Part shown: positions 4,778 through 5,536 of the stretch, piece after piece
How the letters are laid out: each line of letters opens with the position of its first letter
Position numbering within the stretch: the stretch's first letter is position 1
DNA from: Clostridia bacterium
GTDB taxonomy: Bacteria > Bacillota_A > Clostridia > Christensenellales > Aristaeellaceae
Direction: 5' to 3'
Assembly (NCBI GenBank): GCA_017481065.1
Contig: JAFUPT010000131.1
Span: 1 to 5,536 of the forward strand
DNA: 5,536 bases
The notes under the pieces: generated by a model
What the model saw: the letters and a program-made list of their open reading frames with translations, nothing else
Told to the model about the DNA's origin: nothing
Databases searched by the model: none
Position numbers and translations under genes: made by a program

Positions 4778-5536
4778 ATGGCAGAAGAAAAGAAGATTGT
4801 TGCTCCCGAAAATACCCAGCAGGAGCTTTCCGAGCAGAACCGCATTCGCCTTGAGAAGCTGCAGGGCCTGATTGCCGATGGCAAGGACCCCTATGTGCTT
4901 ACTAAGTTTGACCGCACCCACCTGTCCACCGAAGTGATCGCGAACTATGCGGAGCTGGAGGGCAAGGAGGTTGCAGTTGCCGGCCGCATGATCGGCCGCC
5001 ACATCATGGGCAAGGCATCCTTCGCCCGCCTGCAGGATGGTACCGGCAAGATCCAGCTGCATCTCAAGCGCGATGAAATGGGCGAAGAAGAATATGCCGC
5101 CTTCAAAAAGCACGACCTGGGCGACCAGATCGGCGTAGTTGGTATTCCCTTCGTAACTAAGACAGGTGAAATCACCATCAACGTCAAGGAACTCACCCTG
5201 CTGGCCAAGTGCCTGCATCCCCTGCCGGAGAAGTTCCACGGCCTGACCGATACCGATACCCGCTATCGCCAGCGCTATCTGGATCTGATCGTGAACCCCG
5301 AGGTGAAGGATACCTTCGTCAAGCGCAGCCAGATTCTGAAGGAGACCCGCAACTTCCTGGACGCCCGCGGCTATCTGGAAGTGGATACTCCTGTTCTGGG
5401 CACTCTGGAGATCGGCGCATCCGCTCGTCCCTTCGTTACCCATCACAATGCTCTGGACATCGATATGTTCCTGCGCATTGAAACCGAGCTGCACCTCAAG
5501 CGTCTGATCGTCGGCGGTCTGGAGAAGGTTTACGAA
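4778..5536 (+). CDS. lysS: Lysyl-tRNA synthetase, class II (partial, 3' end outside window)
   Basis: The first 253 codons are present (about half of a protein of usually 490-510 residues), open to the window edge. The enzyme activates lysine with ATP and charges tRNA-Lys in the cytosol. Residues 1 to about 60 are helical; the OB-fold anticodon-binding domain follows (about 62-150, including G-K-A-S-F-A-R-L-Q-D). Then come R-Y-R-Q-R-Y-L-D-L (162-170) and class II motif 1 ending G-Y-L-E-V-D-T-P-V-L (198-207). The A-S-A-R-P-F (214-219) and T-H-H-N-A-L-D (221-227) segments are typical of bacterial LysS. G213 and E237 align with the lysine-contacting G216 and E240 of E. coli by my recollection of the numbering. 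Two neighbouring positions are unusual: G-G before A-S-A-R-P-F is I-G, and A-P-E-L is E-T-E-L. The window ends just as motif 2 begins. It is separated from greA by a strong terminator, so it probably has its own promoter. Confidence 0.95.
   Translation, partial: MAEEKKIVAPENTQQELSEQNRIRLEKLQGLIADGKDPYVLTKFDRTHLSTEVIANYAELEGKEVAVAGRMIGRHIMGKASFARLQDGTGKIQLHLKRDEMGEEEYAAFKKHDLGDQIGVVGIPFVTKTGEITINVKELTLLAKCLHPLPEKFHGLTDTDTRYRQRYLDLIVNPEVKDTFVKRSQILKETRNFLDARGYLEVDTPVLGTLEIGASARPFVTHHNALDIDMFLRIETELHLKRLIVGGLEKVYE

Noticed and set aside
4571..5494. Minus-strand open frame of 307 codons opposite lysS
   Set aside because: It lies over conserved LysS sequence, the terminator and two repeats, and its translation shows no domain.

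Overview
The window looks like chromosomal DNA of a GC-rich member of the Bacillota, most likely an anaerobic Clostridia-type lineage. I infer this from strong AGGAGG-type ribosome binding sites, a consensus sigma-A promoter, an origin element of the Bacillus type beside dnaN, an EpsC-type serine acetyltransferase, and intergenic hairpin repeats of a kind I associate with gut Clostridia. The genus cannot be decided from the sequence. All five genes lie on the + strand.

Layout. Positions 1-345 are non-coding and carry two copies of a modular hairpin repeat (A at 31-93, B at 239-345), a separate hairpin (98-128) and a 75-bp miniature inverted-repeat element (143-217). Positions 346-500 hold a probable replication origin: two adjoining DnaA boxes (443-460), an in-phase CTA-triplet run like the DnaA-trio (465-479), then an AT-rich stretch (482-494). 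dnaN (sliding clamp, 522-1631) follows and overlaps mnmE (tRNA-modification GTPase, 1628-2959) by 4 nt. After a 74-nt gap comes cysE/epsC (serine O-acetyltransferase, 3034-3897). These three probably form one transcript.

A perfect sigma-A promoter (3937-3965) then drives greA (transcript cleavage factor, 4067-4540) through a leader of about 95 nt that contains a terminator-like hairpin. The greA-lysS gap (4541-4777) holds repeat copy C, a strong intrinsic terminator (4618-4650), and repeat copy D in the opposite orientation. lysS (lysyl-tRNA synthetase) starts at 4778 and runs off the window after 253 codons.

Functionally this is an origin-proximal housekeeping block: replication (oriC, dnaN), tRNA wobble modification (mnmE), cysteine synthesis (cysE), transcription fidelity (greA) and tRNA charging (lysS). 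The most interesting parts are non-coding: the origin signature, the hairpin repeats whose stems change in a compensatory way between copies, the miniature element with the same property, and the possible attenuator in the greA leader. I saw no tRNA, rRNA, CRISPR array or transposase gene.
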